Shown here: positions 46,175 to 55,886 of the stretch, piece by piece
Numbering within the stretch: position 1 is the stretch's first letter
Layout of the letters: each line of letters starts with the position of its first letter
Source: Desulfobacter sp.
Lineage (GTDB): Bacteria > Desulfobacterota > Desulfobacteria > Desulfobacterales > Desulfobacteraceae
Assembly (NCBI GenBank): GCA_028768545.1
Contig: CP054838.1
Span: 1,977,501 to 2,041,500 of the forward strand
Reading direction: 5' to 3'
DNA length: 64,000 nt
The notes under the pieces: model-generated
The model's input: only the letters and a program-made list of their open reading frames with translations
What the model was told of the DNA's origin: nothing
Database searches by the model: none
Translations under genes and position numbers: made by a program

Positions 46175-46211
46175 GTGAACCGCCCTCTAAAATGTATCGT
46201 TTAAGGATAGA

Positions 46212-47531
46212 TCATACCTTGTTGACCTTGCCCGTATCCATATGGATGACAAGATTATTGTCCTGGGGGGGCAGATCAAACCACCATCCATGGATGAGAT
46301 CCTTTTGCATCCAGGCAATGAATTTGAGCCAGAGGCCAAATTCCTCCGTGTCCAGGTAGGTTCCAGGCATGATTTCATCCCCTTTTAAATGGGCCATATA
46401 CGCCTTGGCAATCTGGTGGTTGATCAGATCGCTCTGGTCTTGAGAAACTTTGTACTTTGCCAGGGCTTTATCGGCCAGTTTTTTTGTCCCCTCTGTGACA
46501 TACTGGTCTGCATGGGCGGCAAACCCTTTGCCCATTGACGGAATGGCCCCGATGGATTGGCTTGTTATCTGAGCCCTGTAGCCCTGGGAAAGCTCAATTT
46601 TCCGGTAGGGGCAGGGGGCGGTGACCAAAGAGCCTGTTTCAATGTCAAAGATATACTGATCCTTGACCTGTTTGCGGGTAATATCCTGGGCATGGAAATG
46701 ACCGGTAAAGACCATGGGAACATGGTAGGCGGCAAAAAGGGCTGCCACAGCCTCATCTTCGTCCACGATATATTCGCCATAAAATTTCTTGTTGGAGGGA
46801 TAATGCGCCATGATCCCGTGGTGCTGGATAATGATAACGGCTTTGTTTTCTTGTTTGGCCTCAATGAGCTGGGCCTCTATCCAGGCCAGGGTCTGTTTTG
46901 AGAATGCCCCTCCTGTAATGGGATGGTGGTCTTTTTTGTTTTCTTTCCACCTGCAGGAATCTAAGGCCAAAAGCCTGAGCCCTTCCACGGGTTCTGCCAC
47001 ATAGCTCAAAGAGTCAGGATCCTCAACCAGGGCCTGACCATATCCGAAATCATGGTAAATCCGCCTGAAGTCTTCAGGGCCTGCGGCCTGGACCGGCTCT
47101 TTTTTATCTCCTGAAAATCGGACGGCATCAGCGTTGTTCACATCATGGTTGCCCGGAACCACAAATATTTTTTTTCCTGATTTTTTTAATACCTCTAAAT
47201 GCTTTGCCATACCCTGGTGGCAGGTCATCTCTCCATCTTTGGTCAGGTCTCCGCAAACCAGAACAAAATCGGCCTGCTCCTTGGCGATCTCTCCCACTGC
47301 CGTTGAAATGATTTCATGGCTTAACACCAAAAGTTTTCTGTCATTGTCAAGATATGCCTGGAATGCGGGCCCGCTGGTTCCCAGAGCGGTATCGTAGAGA
47401 TGGGTATCGGACAGGACAAAAAAACGGGTGTCAGGAAAGGGGATATTTTGTTCTGCCAAAGCCAGAGCATCGGGATCACTCTGGAATAAAAAATGTTGTT
47501 TTGCTGTGCAGCCAATGGAGAGAGGGATCAT
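46212..47531 (-). CDS. Calcineurin-like metallophosphoesterase
   Basis: The 439-residue protein has the five metal-binding motifs: FFVLSDTHLY, VLVCGDLTKDGE, VVPGNHDVNN, IIQHHGIMAHY and FTGHFHAQD. Family members hydrolyse phosphodiesters or phosphomonoesters. A C-terminal ~120-residue helical extension follows the catalytic core. The short N terminus (MIPLSIGCTAKQHF) could be a minimal lipoprotein-like signal but is not convincing. AAGGA precedes the ATG. Confidence 0.85.
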   Translation of the reverse strand: MIPLSIGCTAKQHFLFQSDPDALALAEQNIPFPDTRFFVLSDTHLYDTALGTSGPAFQAYLDNDRKLLVLSHEIISTAVGEIAKEQADFVLVCGDLTKDGEMTCHQGMAKHLEVLKKSGKKIFVVPGNHDVNNADAVRFSGDKKEPVQAAGPEDFRRIYHDFGYGQALVEDPDSLSYVAEPVEGLRLLALDSCRWKENKKDHHPITGGAFSKQTLAWIEAQLIEAKQENKAVIIIQHHGIMAHYPSNKKFYGEYIVDEDEAVAALFAAYHVPMVFTGHFHAQDITRKQVKDQYIFDIETGSLVTAPCPYRKIELSQGYRAQITSQSIGAIPSMGKGFAAHADQYVTEGTKKLADKALAKYKVSQDQSDLINHQIAKAYMAHLKGDEIMPGTYLDTEEFGLWLKFIAWMQKDLIHGWWFDLPPQDNNLVIHMDTGKVNKV

Positions 47532-48019
47532 CTTTTTTCCTTATTGAATATGGAGACCATATTGATTAAATAAAAAATTGGATGAAAATCAGTGATTTTT
47601 AACAACCTTATCCTAATTTTATGGCCAGCGCAATTTTATCTTTTCCCCGGTTGAAAATCAGCGCCTGATCATAGGGGGTATCGTCTAAAACTTTAGGATT
47701 CTGGTTTTAGTTCAGGGCCCGGCAAAATTTTAATTGGAAGAATACTTGAGAGTTTTGAGGCTTAAAATTTTTCTGGAACGAAAAAATTACCCCCAAAGGC
47801 CATTGTTAGAGGTGGCCTGATTTACCCTTGAACAAAAGTGCCGCAGATAGAGTACGGGTCTTTGAATGGCAGAATGGGTCTGCCATTCAATAAATGGCTT
47901 GGAAGCATCCCCCCGCCTATGTATTCGGATTGGAAGATAAAATTGTTCTTCACAAGATCGGGGAGTATTATCTGAATAGGATTTCCCTCCCGGTATGACC
48001 CGGGAGGGAAAAAATAAGG
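47532..48019. other. Intergenic region without a supported gene
   Basis: A strong hairpin, TTTCCCTCCCGG with CCGGGAGGGAAA, is present near 47985-48011 just beyond the stop of the reductase gene, but no T-run follows it in that gene's direction. Nothing else is recognised in these 488 bp. Confidence 0.5.
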
Positions 48020-49735
48020 CTATTTTTCCGGAATAAATTCAGGATCGGTCATTTCCAGGGCTGCATAGCCGCCCTGGATGTTTTTGATCCGGTCATATCC
48101 CTGGTGGTTGAGAAAGATCTGGGCTTCATAGGATCTGGCCCCTGTGCCGCAGAGCAGGTAAAGGTCTTCGTCCTTTGGCAGTTCTTCAAACCTTGTCCTT
48201 AAATCTGCCTGGGGAATACTGATCCAGTTCTGGCCGTATTTTTCAATAAAGGGTTCGGCCTCGGACAATTCCCGAAGATCAACCACCTTGATGGTTTCTC
48301 TGTGGAAAAGATCGATAAAGTCCATCAAGTCAATGGGGGTGTTCCGGCCTTCAAGGATATTGTCCAGAACATTACCGGCGTTGTTGATCACGTCCATGGC
48401 CGAGGCAAAGGGGGGGGCGTATCCTGTTTCAAGCACGCAGACATCATCCACGTCGATCCCTGTATGGAGCAGGGGGGCAATGGCATCCACCCGGGCCTTG
48501 ACTGCGTCGGACTGCTCGCCAATGGCTTCCACCCCGAGAATCTTTCTTGTGGCCCGGTCGGCAATGAGCTGGATGAACATGAATTTTGAATCCGGATAAA
48601 AATGGGCCCGGTCAAACTGGGCCACCAGGGCATGGACCGGATCAAAGCCTGCCGCTCTTGCTTGGGCAACGGTAAGACCTGCTGTGGCTGCGCCCAGTTC
48701 AAAGACCTTGATGCAGAAGGTGCCCACAGTCCCCCTGAACTTGGAGGCCCTGCCGTGGATATTGTTGGCAATGATTCTGCCCTGGCGGTTGGCAAGAGAT
48801 CCCAAGGGCATGGTGATGTTTTCCCCTGAAACCAGGTTGCGCATCTCAATGCAGTCGCCTCCGGCATAGATGTCCGGATCTGTGGTTCTCAGGTTCCGGT
48901 CCACGATGAGGGCGCCGGTCCTGCCCACGGCAAGTCCTGCATCCGAGGCAAATTTGGTGTTGGGGCGGACCCCGGCAGAGAGCACCACAAGTTCGCAGTC
49001 AATGATCTTGCCGTTGACTTCAACACCAGTGACCCCGGTATCATCATCCCCTGTGATCCTTGTGACCTGCTGGGACAAGATGACCTTGACCTCGCTTTTT
49101 TCAAGCTGGTTTTCCACCATTCTGGCAATATTCTGCCCAATGGCTGCAGGCAGCACCTGGTCTGCCATTTCCACCAATGTGGTTTCCACTCCCCAAAGGT
49201 CGGTCAGGGCTTCGGCCATTTCAATGCCAATGGCGCCGGCGCCGATGACCACGGCTTTTCCCACCCCGCCTTTGGCAATCATTTCTTTGATATCCCGGGC
49301 CGTATGAAGGTTGGAGACCGTATAGACCTCGGTCAGGTTTGCGCCTGGAATGGGGGGGCGTACCGGGGTAGCACCCGAGGCAATCACCAGTTTGTCGTAA
49401 GGCATGGCCGTTTGCGATCCATCGTCCAGGTGGTGGACCAGGATGCTTTTTTCAGACCGGTTAATGGACAATGCCTCTACCCTTGGCAGAATGCAGATGC
49501 CCTTACAGGTTTTAAAAAATTCAGGATCCCTGATGGCATGGGAGGTGGTGGAAAAAAGCTCTTCGATATCCGTGATATCCCCGCCGATATAATAGGGAAT
49601 GCCGCAGCCGCCGTAGGAGATAAGGTTGTCTCTGTCAATGACGGTAATGTCTGCGTCCGGGTCCAGTCTTCTCAGCCGACAGGCCACTTTGGGGCCTAGG
49701 GCCACTGCGCCGATAATGATAATTTTTTTTGCCAT
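48020..49735 (-). CDS. CoA-disulfide reductase-like flavoprotein with rhodanese domain
   Basis: The 571-residue FAD/NAD(P)H oxidoreductase has the active Cys at 44 in YGGCGIPYY, the NAD-binding AVVIGAGAIGIEMAEAL and the FAD-binding IYAGGDCIEM. The C-terminal ~90 residues are a rhodanese domain with active-loop Cys in LLCGTGARS. This is the Npsr/CoADR-RHD class, which reduces CoA-persulfide, polysulfide or CoA disulfide in the cytoplasm and fits sulfur metabolism. Residues 10-14 read GAVALGP, so the first dinucleotide motif is slightly unusual. GAGG precedes the ATG. Confidence 0.92.
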   Translation of the reverse strand: MAKKIIIIGAVALGPKVACRLRRLDPDADITVIDRDNLISYGGCGIPYYIGGDITDIEELFSTTSHAIRDPEFFKTCKGICILPRVEALSINRSEKSILVHHLDDGSQTAMPYDKLVIASGATPVRPPIPGANLTEVYTVSNLHTARDIKEMIAKGGVGKAVVIGAGAIGIEMAEALTDLWGVETTLVEMADQVLPAAIGQNIARMVENQLEKSEVKVILSQQVTRITGDDDTGVTGVEVNGKIIDCELVVLSAGVRPNTKFASDAGLAVGRTGALIVDRNLRTTDPDIYAGGDCIEMRNLVSGENITMPLGSLANRQGRIIANNIHGRASKFRGTVGTFCIKVFELGAATAGLTVAQARAAGFDPVHALVAQFDRAHFYPDSKFMFIQLIADRATRKILGVEAIGEQSDAVKARVDAIAPLLHTGIDVDDVCVLETGYAPPFASAMDVINNAGNVLDNILEGRNTPIDLMDFIDLFHRETIKVVDLRELSEAEPFIEKYGQNWISIPQADLRTRFEELPKDEDLYLLCGTGARSYEAQIFLNHQGYDRIKNIQGGYAALEMTDPEFIPEK

Positions 49736-49819
49736 GATATCCTCATTCTATATGTTTACGCAATTAAATATAAAAAGATTAATCCATACTTTTTGGAGCT
49801 TACAAGGGGATTGGGGTTT

Positions 49820-50194
49820 TCATTGGTTAGGGGCCAGAAAGTCCATTGCCTCATTTATCTGGGTAAAAATTTTATACTCAAAGGGAAGCAACTTGCTCAG
49901 GGAAACATATATTTTGGCCATGCCCATGCCCATCATATGCGGCACCAACAGGGCGGATTTGTTGGCAAATCCTTTTTCACGGGTGCTGAGCAATTTGAGC
50001 ACTCCCACAATTTCCCTCAAGTCTCCCATGGACAATTTCATCTGGGTGCCCCGGGTAAAGTCCCAAAGGCTGTGCTTGTAAGGATACTCCGGGTGAAGGA
50101 TCAGATCTGCCATGGTTCCTTGTTTTTCCAAAGGTCCGGTAATGACTATCTTAAGAACCCTGGGGTGAGTATTATCCAGTTGGTATTCCATCAT
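49820..50194 (-). CDS. SpoIIAA-like (STAS/SEC14 type) protein
   Basis: The 124-residue protein has the sequence rhythm of small SpoIIAA-like proteins: a short strand-helix start, LWDFTRGTQMKLSMGDLREI, a helix ending in KSALLVPHMMGMGMAKIYV, and a final FKIFT/INEAMDFL-type segment. Function is unknown. It stands alone, with GAGG directly before two ATG codons. Confidence 0.5.
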   Translation of the reverse strand: MMEYQLDNTHPRVLKIVITGPLEKQGTMADLILHPEYPYKHSLWDFTRGTQMKLSMGDLREIVGVLKLLSTREKGFANKSALLVPHMMGMGMAKIYVSLSKLLPFEYKIFTQINEAMDFLAPNQ

Positions 50195-50253
50195 CCTCTG
50201 TACTATAAATCTTGATTAAATTCCGGGTAAAATACGCCAATCTGGATAAATTC

Positions 50254-51204
50254 TCAAGGTTTTTTATCTTTAGTTTTCTGGTACTTGATAAAAAAGATCA
50301 GTCCAGAAAGGATCATGAGCAGACCGATTATGGCAGTCCTGTCCGGGGCCTGGGTGCCCAGGAAAACGAGCCCCCCTGCCAGGGCAAAGACCACCTCGCT
50401 GGACTGGGTGGCATCCACGGCAGCCAACTCATTGGCGTTTGATGCAAGGGTCCGGGCAAAAAGGAAGATACCTGTGGCAAAAATTCCTGAAAACAGGGCC
50501 ACGGCTCCCGCATTCATCCATTGGGATATTGCCGGTGCCGGGGGGCTGACAACTATGACAAGGACTGCCCACAGGGGAAATGAGCCCAGGGTCATCAGCC
50601 ATACCTTATTAAAGACATTGTTCAGAAGCCTGGATTTGATTTGGGGAACTTTTTTGTGACTGCCGTTGGCAGCCTCCCAGACCAGCTGGTTGCCGAATGG
50701 ATAGCAAAAGGCCGCCAAAAGGACAGGCAGGCCGCCCTGGATCAGTCCTTTGAAATGTATGTCCTGGGTCTGGGACAGGTTCACCAGGACAACGTCTGAA
50801 AAAATGATCAGAGAAAAAAACCAGACCCGTTTGGGAAAAGAGTTGCCAAATCCCATAAAAACAAAGAGGCTGGCCACCACGGTAAACTGCCAAGTTGCCG
50901 CAATCACCCAGCCGGGGCAGCGGTCTGCACTAAAGCAGATCAGGGCGTAAAACCCTCCGAACCCAATGCCCCCGGCAATGATCCAGAAGCGCCAATGGGA
51001 AAAAAATAGGGCGATCACCCCTTTTAGCCGGGCTGTACCCCCTTGAAACAGAATAATCAGGGTCAGGAACAAGGACATGAAAAGATACCTTAACGAGGCG
51101 GACCAGACCCAATGCCCACCGTCCAGGCTCATTACTTCGTTGAGAATAAAGGTGGTACTGAAAAATGCGCCGGACAATATGCCTAAAAAGATAAGCTTGA
51201 TCAT
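50254..51204 (-). CDS. Multidrug-resistance efflux-type membrane transporter
   Basis: The 316-residue protein has about ten membrane helices, beginning LIFLGILSGAFFSTTFILNE, and resembles the EmrE-like multidrug efflux branch (PF13536) of the DMT superfamily. The substrate is unknown. It starts 24 bp after... on the same strand as the DnaJ gene's end at 51229 and may follow it in one transcript. AAGGA is upstream of the ATG. Confidence 0.82.
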   Translation of the reverse strand: MIKLIFLGILSGAFFSTTFILNEVMSLDGGHWVWSASLRYLFMSLFLTLIILFQGGTARLKGVIALFFSHWRFWIIAGGIGFGGFYALICFSADRCPGWVIAATWQFTVVASLFVFMGFGNSFPKRVWFFSLIIFSDVVLVNLSQTQDIHFKGLIQGGLPVLLAAFCYPFGNQLVWEAANGSHKKVPQIKSRLLNNVFNKVWLMTLGSFPLWAVLVIVVSPPAPAISQWMNAGAVALFSGIFATGIFLFARTLASNANELAAVDATQSSEVVFALAGGLVFLGTQAPDRTAIIGLLMILSGLIFFIKYQKTKDKKP

Positions 51205-51228
51205 TGGGTTTTCCTTGGAACCTCGGCT

Positions 51229-52215
51229 TTAGATTTTTTTGAGTAATGCCTGGTAGGCCTCATTGATTTTAATAAAGGTGTCATCGTCCCCGCCTTTGTC
51301 CGGATGATGCTTTCGGGCAAGTTGCCTGAATTTGCGGGTCAAGGTTTTTTTGTCCATGGATTTGAATTCTGTTTTGCCAAGGTTGAACATTTCTCTGGCC
51401 CGGGCAAAGGAAACAGACGGTTTGGGCCGGGGAGTAAAAAATCTGTGCCGGAATCTAAAATCCTTTTCCATGTCGTCCAGGAGAACAGTGTCTCCGTAAC
51501 TATGGTCAAAAAACATGATGGCGTACCGGGCCAGATATTCATGCAAATGGGTGGTCAGGCTGAAAAATTCCTTGTTCAGCTGACAGAGTTCTTTGATAAA
51601 AAAGGTTTCAACCTTGTTCTGGTCCATGGCATGGGGCATCTGCTTGGCCAAAAATCCTTTGAAAAACCGCTGGAGATCAAAGATCGTATACACGTAGGAT
51701 TTAAGATCTTTGGGTTTGATTGCCTTTTCCTGGGCCATGAAGTCTTGTTCAATCTCATCACGGGATTTGTTTTTGAGCCGTTTGAACAGCACCGGGGGCA
51801 TATTGACCAAAGGCCCCTGGTCCATGTTCCCGAGCTTGAGAAAATGGGCCCGGCGTTTGTCAAAGCGATGGACGGCCCGTGCCAGATTTTCTTTTTCTTT
51901 TTTGTCCATGGGGTTGAATTTTGAACTTTCGGCCCGCTGCCTGAAAGCCCGGGTGGCCCTGCGGACTTCGGAACGGACAAAGGGCCAGAACAAATCTTCA
52001 ATATGGTCGGGATCCGTGTTTGGGGAGATGTCTAAAATTTTTGATTCCAGGTCCGGGCTCAGGTACCAGGCATTTCTTCCCGGATAATCAATCCAGGCAC
52101 CGGGTCTGGGGCCAAGGTCAACAATATCCCTGAACCCCATGCCTTGTTCCTCTTTTATGGATTCTCTCAGGATATAGGTGAACGTTTTTTCTTTTTTGAC
52201 CCGGGCAAGATACAT
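51229..52215 (-). CDS. Protein with C-terminal J domain
   Basis: About 328 residues from the ATG at 52215 (MYLARVKKEKTF), chosen because a longer frame would overlap the DUF362 gene. The last ~60 residues form a J domain (KTLTRKFRQLARKHHPDKGG with the HPD motif), which stimulates DnaK ATPase. The N-terminal ~260 residues are unrecognised, helical and charged. J domains at the very C terminus, without Gly/Phe or zinc regions, mark specialised co-chaperones. It follows the DUF362 gene by four bases. Confidence 0.82.
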   Translation of the reverse strand: MYLARVKKEKTFTYILRESIKEEQGMGFRDIVDLGPRPGAWIDYPGRNAWYLSPDLESKILDISPNTDPDHIEDLFWPFVRSEVRRATRAFRQRAESSKFNPMDKKEKENLARAVHRFDKRRAHFLKLGNMDQGPLVNMPPVLFKRLKNKSRDEIEQDFMAQEKAIKPKDLKSYVYTIFDLQRFFKGFLAKQMPHAMDQNKVETFFIKELCQLNKEFFSLTTHLHEYLARYAIMFFDHSYGDTVLLDDMEKDFRFRHRFFTPRPKPSVSFARAREMFNLGKTEFKSMDKKTLTRKFRQLARKHHPDKGGDDDTFIKINEAYQALLKKI

Positions 52216-52219
52216 GGGT

Positions 52220-53365
52220 TCAGGAGTGGGGCCCGGGGTTTTTATAGGCCCGGGTCTCAAGTTTGACAAGCTGATAGTCCCGGGTGCCAATGCCGATATC
52301 CTGGGCATAGGCCAGCTGGTGTTCCCAGTCCACCCCGGGATACAGCCCTTTGAACTTGTCTTCACCCGGGGCCAGGTTGCAGGTTAAAACAGAGCCTTTC
52401 AGGGCCTGCTGCTGATTGACCAGATCTGCACTGGCCTGGTCAATGGCCACAGGGTCTGTGGAGGCCACCACCCCGATATCGCTGCAAATGGGAGATTCGC
52501 AATAGGGCAGGCAGTCGCATTTGGGAGAGATGTCTGTGATAAAATTGATGAACAATGATTTTTTTGCCTTGTTTTTTAAAACCCCGGCCGTGTATTCCAT
52601 CATTTTTTCAAGGAAAATGGGCACATCCTGGTTCCAGTTGATATTGATGGACTGGGTGGGGCAGCGGACAATACATTCGGCACAGCCGATGCAGTCGTCT
52701 TTGTTGATATAGGCTCGTTTATCTTCAAGATAGATGGCCTCTCCCGGGCAGTGCGCTGCACACTCACCGCAGCCGATACAGGTTTTTCGTTTGATCTTGG
52801 GGCTGACATTGGAGTGCTGGTCAAGCTTGCCACGTCTTGAGGCGCATCCCATGCCCAGATTTTTCAAGGTGCCCCCGAATCCGGAAAGCTCGTGCCCTTT
52901 GAAATGGGCAACAGATACCAGGGCATTTGCATTGATAATTTCTGATCCTATATAGACTTGGGTGTTGTGTTTGAGATCTACTTGGACTTGGGTTTCGCTT
53001 TTGCCGAACAGGCCGTCTGCAATGATCAAAGGGGCCCCGTCCATGGAGGAATAGGAAAATCCGTTGTTAACGGCGGTTTTAATATGGGATACCGCATCGG
53101 ATCTTGTCCCGATGTACAGGGTGTTGGCATCGGTGAGAAAGGGGGCAGCCGAGGCCTCTCTGATGGCCCGTATGATTTTGCGGATATAGACAGGGCGGAT
53201 ATAGGCGGTGTTGCCCTGTTCCCCAAAATGGATTTTTACGGCGGTGAGATCTTTGTCGTCAAGAATCTGGTTTATCCCGGCAGTCTTTACCAGCCGGGCA
53301 AGTTTTTGGGGCAGATTTTCCCTTGAGGTGGCGGTCATATCCATGAAAAAAACATCAGCACCCAT
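52220..53365 (-). CDS. DUF362 protein with two 4Fe-4S clusters
   Basis: The 381-residue protein has a DUF362 N-terminal domain (KIHFGEQGNTAYIRPVYIRK, FKGHELSGFGGTLKNLGMG). Two ferredoxin motifs follow, CIGCGECAAHC and CIGCAECIVRC, each with a distal Cys-Pro, and then a C-terminal DUF362 portion. Such proteins are common in anaerobes; their redox partner is unknown. AAGGAG lies before the ATG. It is first of the DUF362-DnaJ-transporter run. Confidence 0.9.
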   Translation of the reverse strand: MGADVFFMDMTATSRENLPQKLARLVKTAGINQILDDKDLTAVKIHFGEQGNTAYIRPVYIRKIIRAIREASAAPFLTDANTLYIGTRSDAVSHIKTAVNNGFSYSSMDGAPLIIADGLFGKSETQVQVDLKHNTQVYIGSEIINANALVSVAHFKGHELSGFGGTLKNLGMGCASRRGKLDQHSNVSPKIKRKTCIGCGECAAHCPGEAIYLEDKRAYINKDDCIGCAECIVRCPTQSININWNQDVPIFLEKMMEYTAGVLKNKAKKSLFINFITDISPKCDCLPYCESPICSDIGVVASTDPVAIDQASADLVNQQQALKGSVLTCNLAPGEDKFKGLYPGVDWEHQLAYAQDIGIGTRDYQLVKLETRAYKNPGPHS

Positions 53366-53449
53366 GGTGGTCTCCTTATAATATGGTCTGTTTTTGTCAA
53401 AATACGGTATAATTATGGGAATTTCAATCCCTTGCTTTTTTAACGGGCT

Positions 53450-55321
53450 TTAAATATGGGCCTGGAGCAGACGAAAAAGGCTGCGCCGGGCAAGGATATC
53501 TCCTGAGATAACTCCGACCACCCGGTTGTCTTCCACAATGGGCATGGCTGAGATTTCATGGTTTTCAAGCATCCTGATACAATCAATGAGGGTGGCCCCG
53601 GGTGTTGTGTGGATGACGTCTGCGGTCATGATTTTGGTCAACGGCGCGTTTACAGGCAGTTTAAGGGCCATGGCCCGGGTAATGTCCCAATGGGTGACAA
53701 TGCCGATGAGTTTGCCCTTTTGGGAGACCACCGTGACCATTGACCCCTGGGAGGCCAGCAAGAGGTTGGCTGCATCTGCAATGCTCTTGTCCAGGCTGAT
53801 CCCCGGGACCCTTTCCATGACATCCCTGGCGGTTTTGGATTTTTCTTTTGCAGCGATCCTGTGGACGGAAATTTTTTCGGCAATTTCGCAGGGCAGGCTG
53901 TCGGCATCCCGGCAAAGCCCGTCCACCAGTTCTTTCATATTCCTGCGGATCACGGTCTCAAGTTTTTTAACAGCAGCCTTCTGCCGTTTTTCAGCCAGGG
54001 TTTTAAACTCATTCTGGTGTGTACTCAAAAAGGCATTAATTTTTTTGGGATCTCCGAGCAGGTCCCCGGGGATATATAAATGGGCCGGGGTGGGAATGAT
54101 CCGTTCGTGGGCCGCATAGATCACTCCGCCTGAATTTACAAGATAATCCGTGGCAATGACCGTTCCTTTGTCCCTGAATACATGACGTTCCATCCGCCGT
54201 CTCTGGGCCTTGTGCAGGGGGGGGGGCGAATAAGTGTTGGCCCCTTCCACAATGATCTGCCAGGTGCCCATTCTGTCACAGGTCATGGCAGGAGCACTGG
54301 AGGAATTGATATCCAGGTAATTAAAGATTGGAGAGGCCGGGATCAGGCAGAAGGCAGATTCCGTGAGCAAATTGTCGGCACAATTGGAATAGATCATCTC
54401 AAAGGCCTGGGCTTGATTTTCATGAATCATCTGGTCATGGTAATAGGCCCGGGTCACGAGTCCTTTTTTCTGCCACAGCTTGAATAATTTTTGCCAGGGA
54501 AGGCCTTGGGACGTGAGCAGATAGCCCTGGGCATCGCTGATCCCCTTGATTCTGGGGCGATTTTCCATGGGGTACTCATTAAATATCCGTGCAACATTGG
54601 CCCCCACTGCCCCGAATCCCTGGATGAGCACATCCGGCTGTTTGGGGATCTCCATGTTTCTGAACTGGGGGAGTTCTTTGAGCCTGGGCAGGTTTTCCAC
54701 AAGGGCTGCATAGGCCACCACCACCCCGGCGGCTGCCCCGCCAAGTTCGTCAATGCGGTTGCCTCCCATGTCCGCCGGTTTAGAGACCACATTGTTGAGC
54801 CCGTTTTCAATGGCAAAGGTTTTCATGTCCGCATCATTGGTGCCCACATCCGGGCCGGGGATATAAATGTTCTTGTACCGTCTGAGCAGTTGGCCAAATC
54901 CTCTGATCGTTTCGTGCCGGTCGTTTTCGTCCCAGGCACCAGGAGATACAATACCTGATTTGCCTCCCCCAAAGGGCAGATCTGCGGCTGCGTTTTTCAG
55001 GGTCATCCCCCGGGCAAGGTTATGGATGATGTCCGGGGTGATCTCCTGGGCCATCCGTGTGCCGCCCATGGAGGGCTGGCCCATGGCCAGGTTGTCCACC
55101 ACCAGGTATCTTCCGATTTCAAGGGGGCTTTTGTTATGCCACATACAGGAGACCAGTCTCGGGCCCAGCCGGTCCACCCGGATGCCCAGCCGTTGGAGCC
55201 GGTCTATATCCTGGGGGCCGAATTCCAGAAAGCAAAAGTTTTTTTCCGTGATCAATCTGTTTTTCCAGACGCTTTTGGGCAGAACCTCTTCCAGGAAAGC
55301 CTTCATTTTTGCAGGGATCAT
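53450..55321 (-). CDS. Glu/Leu/Phe/Val-type dehydrogenase fused to CBS domains
   Basis: About 623 residues from the ATG at 55321, which has AAGGAG seven bases upstream. The first ~430 residues are an amino-acid dehydrogenase: MGGTRMAQEIT, ADLPFGGGKSGIV with the catalytic Lys region, GPDVGTNDADMK, and Rossmann IQGFGAVGANVARIFNEYP. The last ~120 residues are a CBS pair (LLLASQGSMVTVVSQKGKLI, EISAMPIVEDNRVVGVISGD) of the kind that binds adenine nucleotides. The fusion suggests energy-status control of the oxidative deamination. A run of ten C lies in the coding strand at 54217-54226. Confidence 0.9.
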   Translation of the reverse strand: MIPAKMKAFLEEVLPKSVWKNRLITEKNFCFLEFGPQDIDRLQRLGIRVDRLGPRLVSCMWHNKSPLEIGRYLVVDNLAMGQPSMGGTRMAQEITPDIIHNLARGMTLKNAAADLPFGGGKSGIVSPGAWDENDRHETIRGFGQLLRRYKNIYIPGPDVGTNDADMKTFAIENGLNNVVSKPADMGGNRIDELGGAAAGVVVAYAALVENLPRLKELPQFRNMEIPKQPDVLIQGFGAVGANVARIFNEYPMENRPRIKGISDAQGYLLTSQGLPWQKLFKLWQKKGLVTRAYYHDQMIHENQAQAFEMIYSNCADNLLTESAFCLIPASPIFNYLDINSSSAPAMTCDRMGTWQIIVEGANTYSPPPLHKAQRRRMERHVFRDKGTVIATDYLVNSGGVIYAAHERIIPTPAHLYIPGDLLGDPKKINAFLSTHQNEFKTLAEKRQKAAVKKLETVIRRNMKELVDGLCRDADSLPCEIAEKISVHRIAAKEKSKTARDVMERVPGISLDKSIADAANLLLASQGSMVTVVSQKGKLIGIVTHWDITRAMALKLPVNAPLTKIMTADVIHTTPGATLIDCIRMLENHEISAMPIVEDNRVVGVISGDILARRSLFRLLQAHI

Positions 55322-55886
55322 GGCAGGACTCCTTGGTATTGCTTTTTTGGGCAAATGGATTTCATTTGTTGAGTCTTGTTCATTCTGCCGTTAATTTGTT
55401 TTTAAAATCAAGGGAAATTTATAAAATCAGGGGCAGGATATGGGAACGCATTTTAATCATGAAATATTGCCGGTGCCGGCCACTTTCCAATCTGTTTTTT
55501 TAAAAAGTTGGCATGGGATGATTTTCACTATAGCGGTTGCGTTCCCTGTGTCTCATGTCGGCCTTACCCGTTTTGGCAAACAGATCCTGGTGCAGATATT
55601 GGAAACGCAAACTTCTTTAATAAACAATGTTCAGTAGCGATTGCCAAAATGAATCAGAACTGGTAACTATTGGCTGTCAATGAAATGCTGAGATAGGAAT
55701 ACCGGTGTTTGAAGGCAGATATCATGAATGATCTCTGCCCGCTTGAGCTTGCCCGTGGTTGAAATAAACTATAGACATGAAATACGGGGCCGGTGCTAAA
55801 TCACCGTGTGATAGTGCGCGAATCTGTTTCAGGTGTTGCGCATTAAGGCACATTGGTGGAAACGATACAAAAAAATAGAGGTGTTT
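55322..55886. other. Divergent intergenic region
   Basis: I find no gene in these 565 bp between the divergent dehydrogenase and acyl-CoA synthetase genes. TATAGCGGTTGCG at 55529 resembles the end of the MITE-like element at 36109, with TAGCGATTGCC repeated in direct orientation near 55635. No paired inverted end is present. Confidence 0.45.

Noticed and set aside
47985..48011. Terminator for the CoA-disulfide-reductase-like gene
   Set aside because: The stem is strong but the T-run is on the wrong side for that gene.
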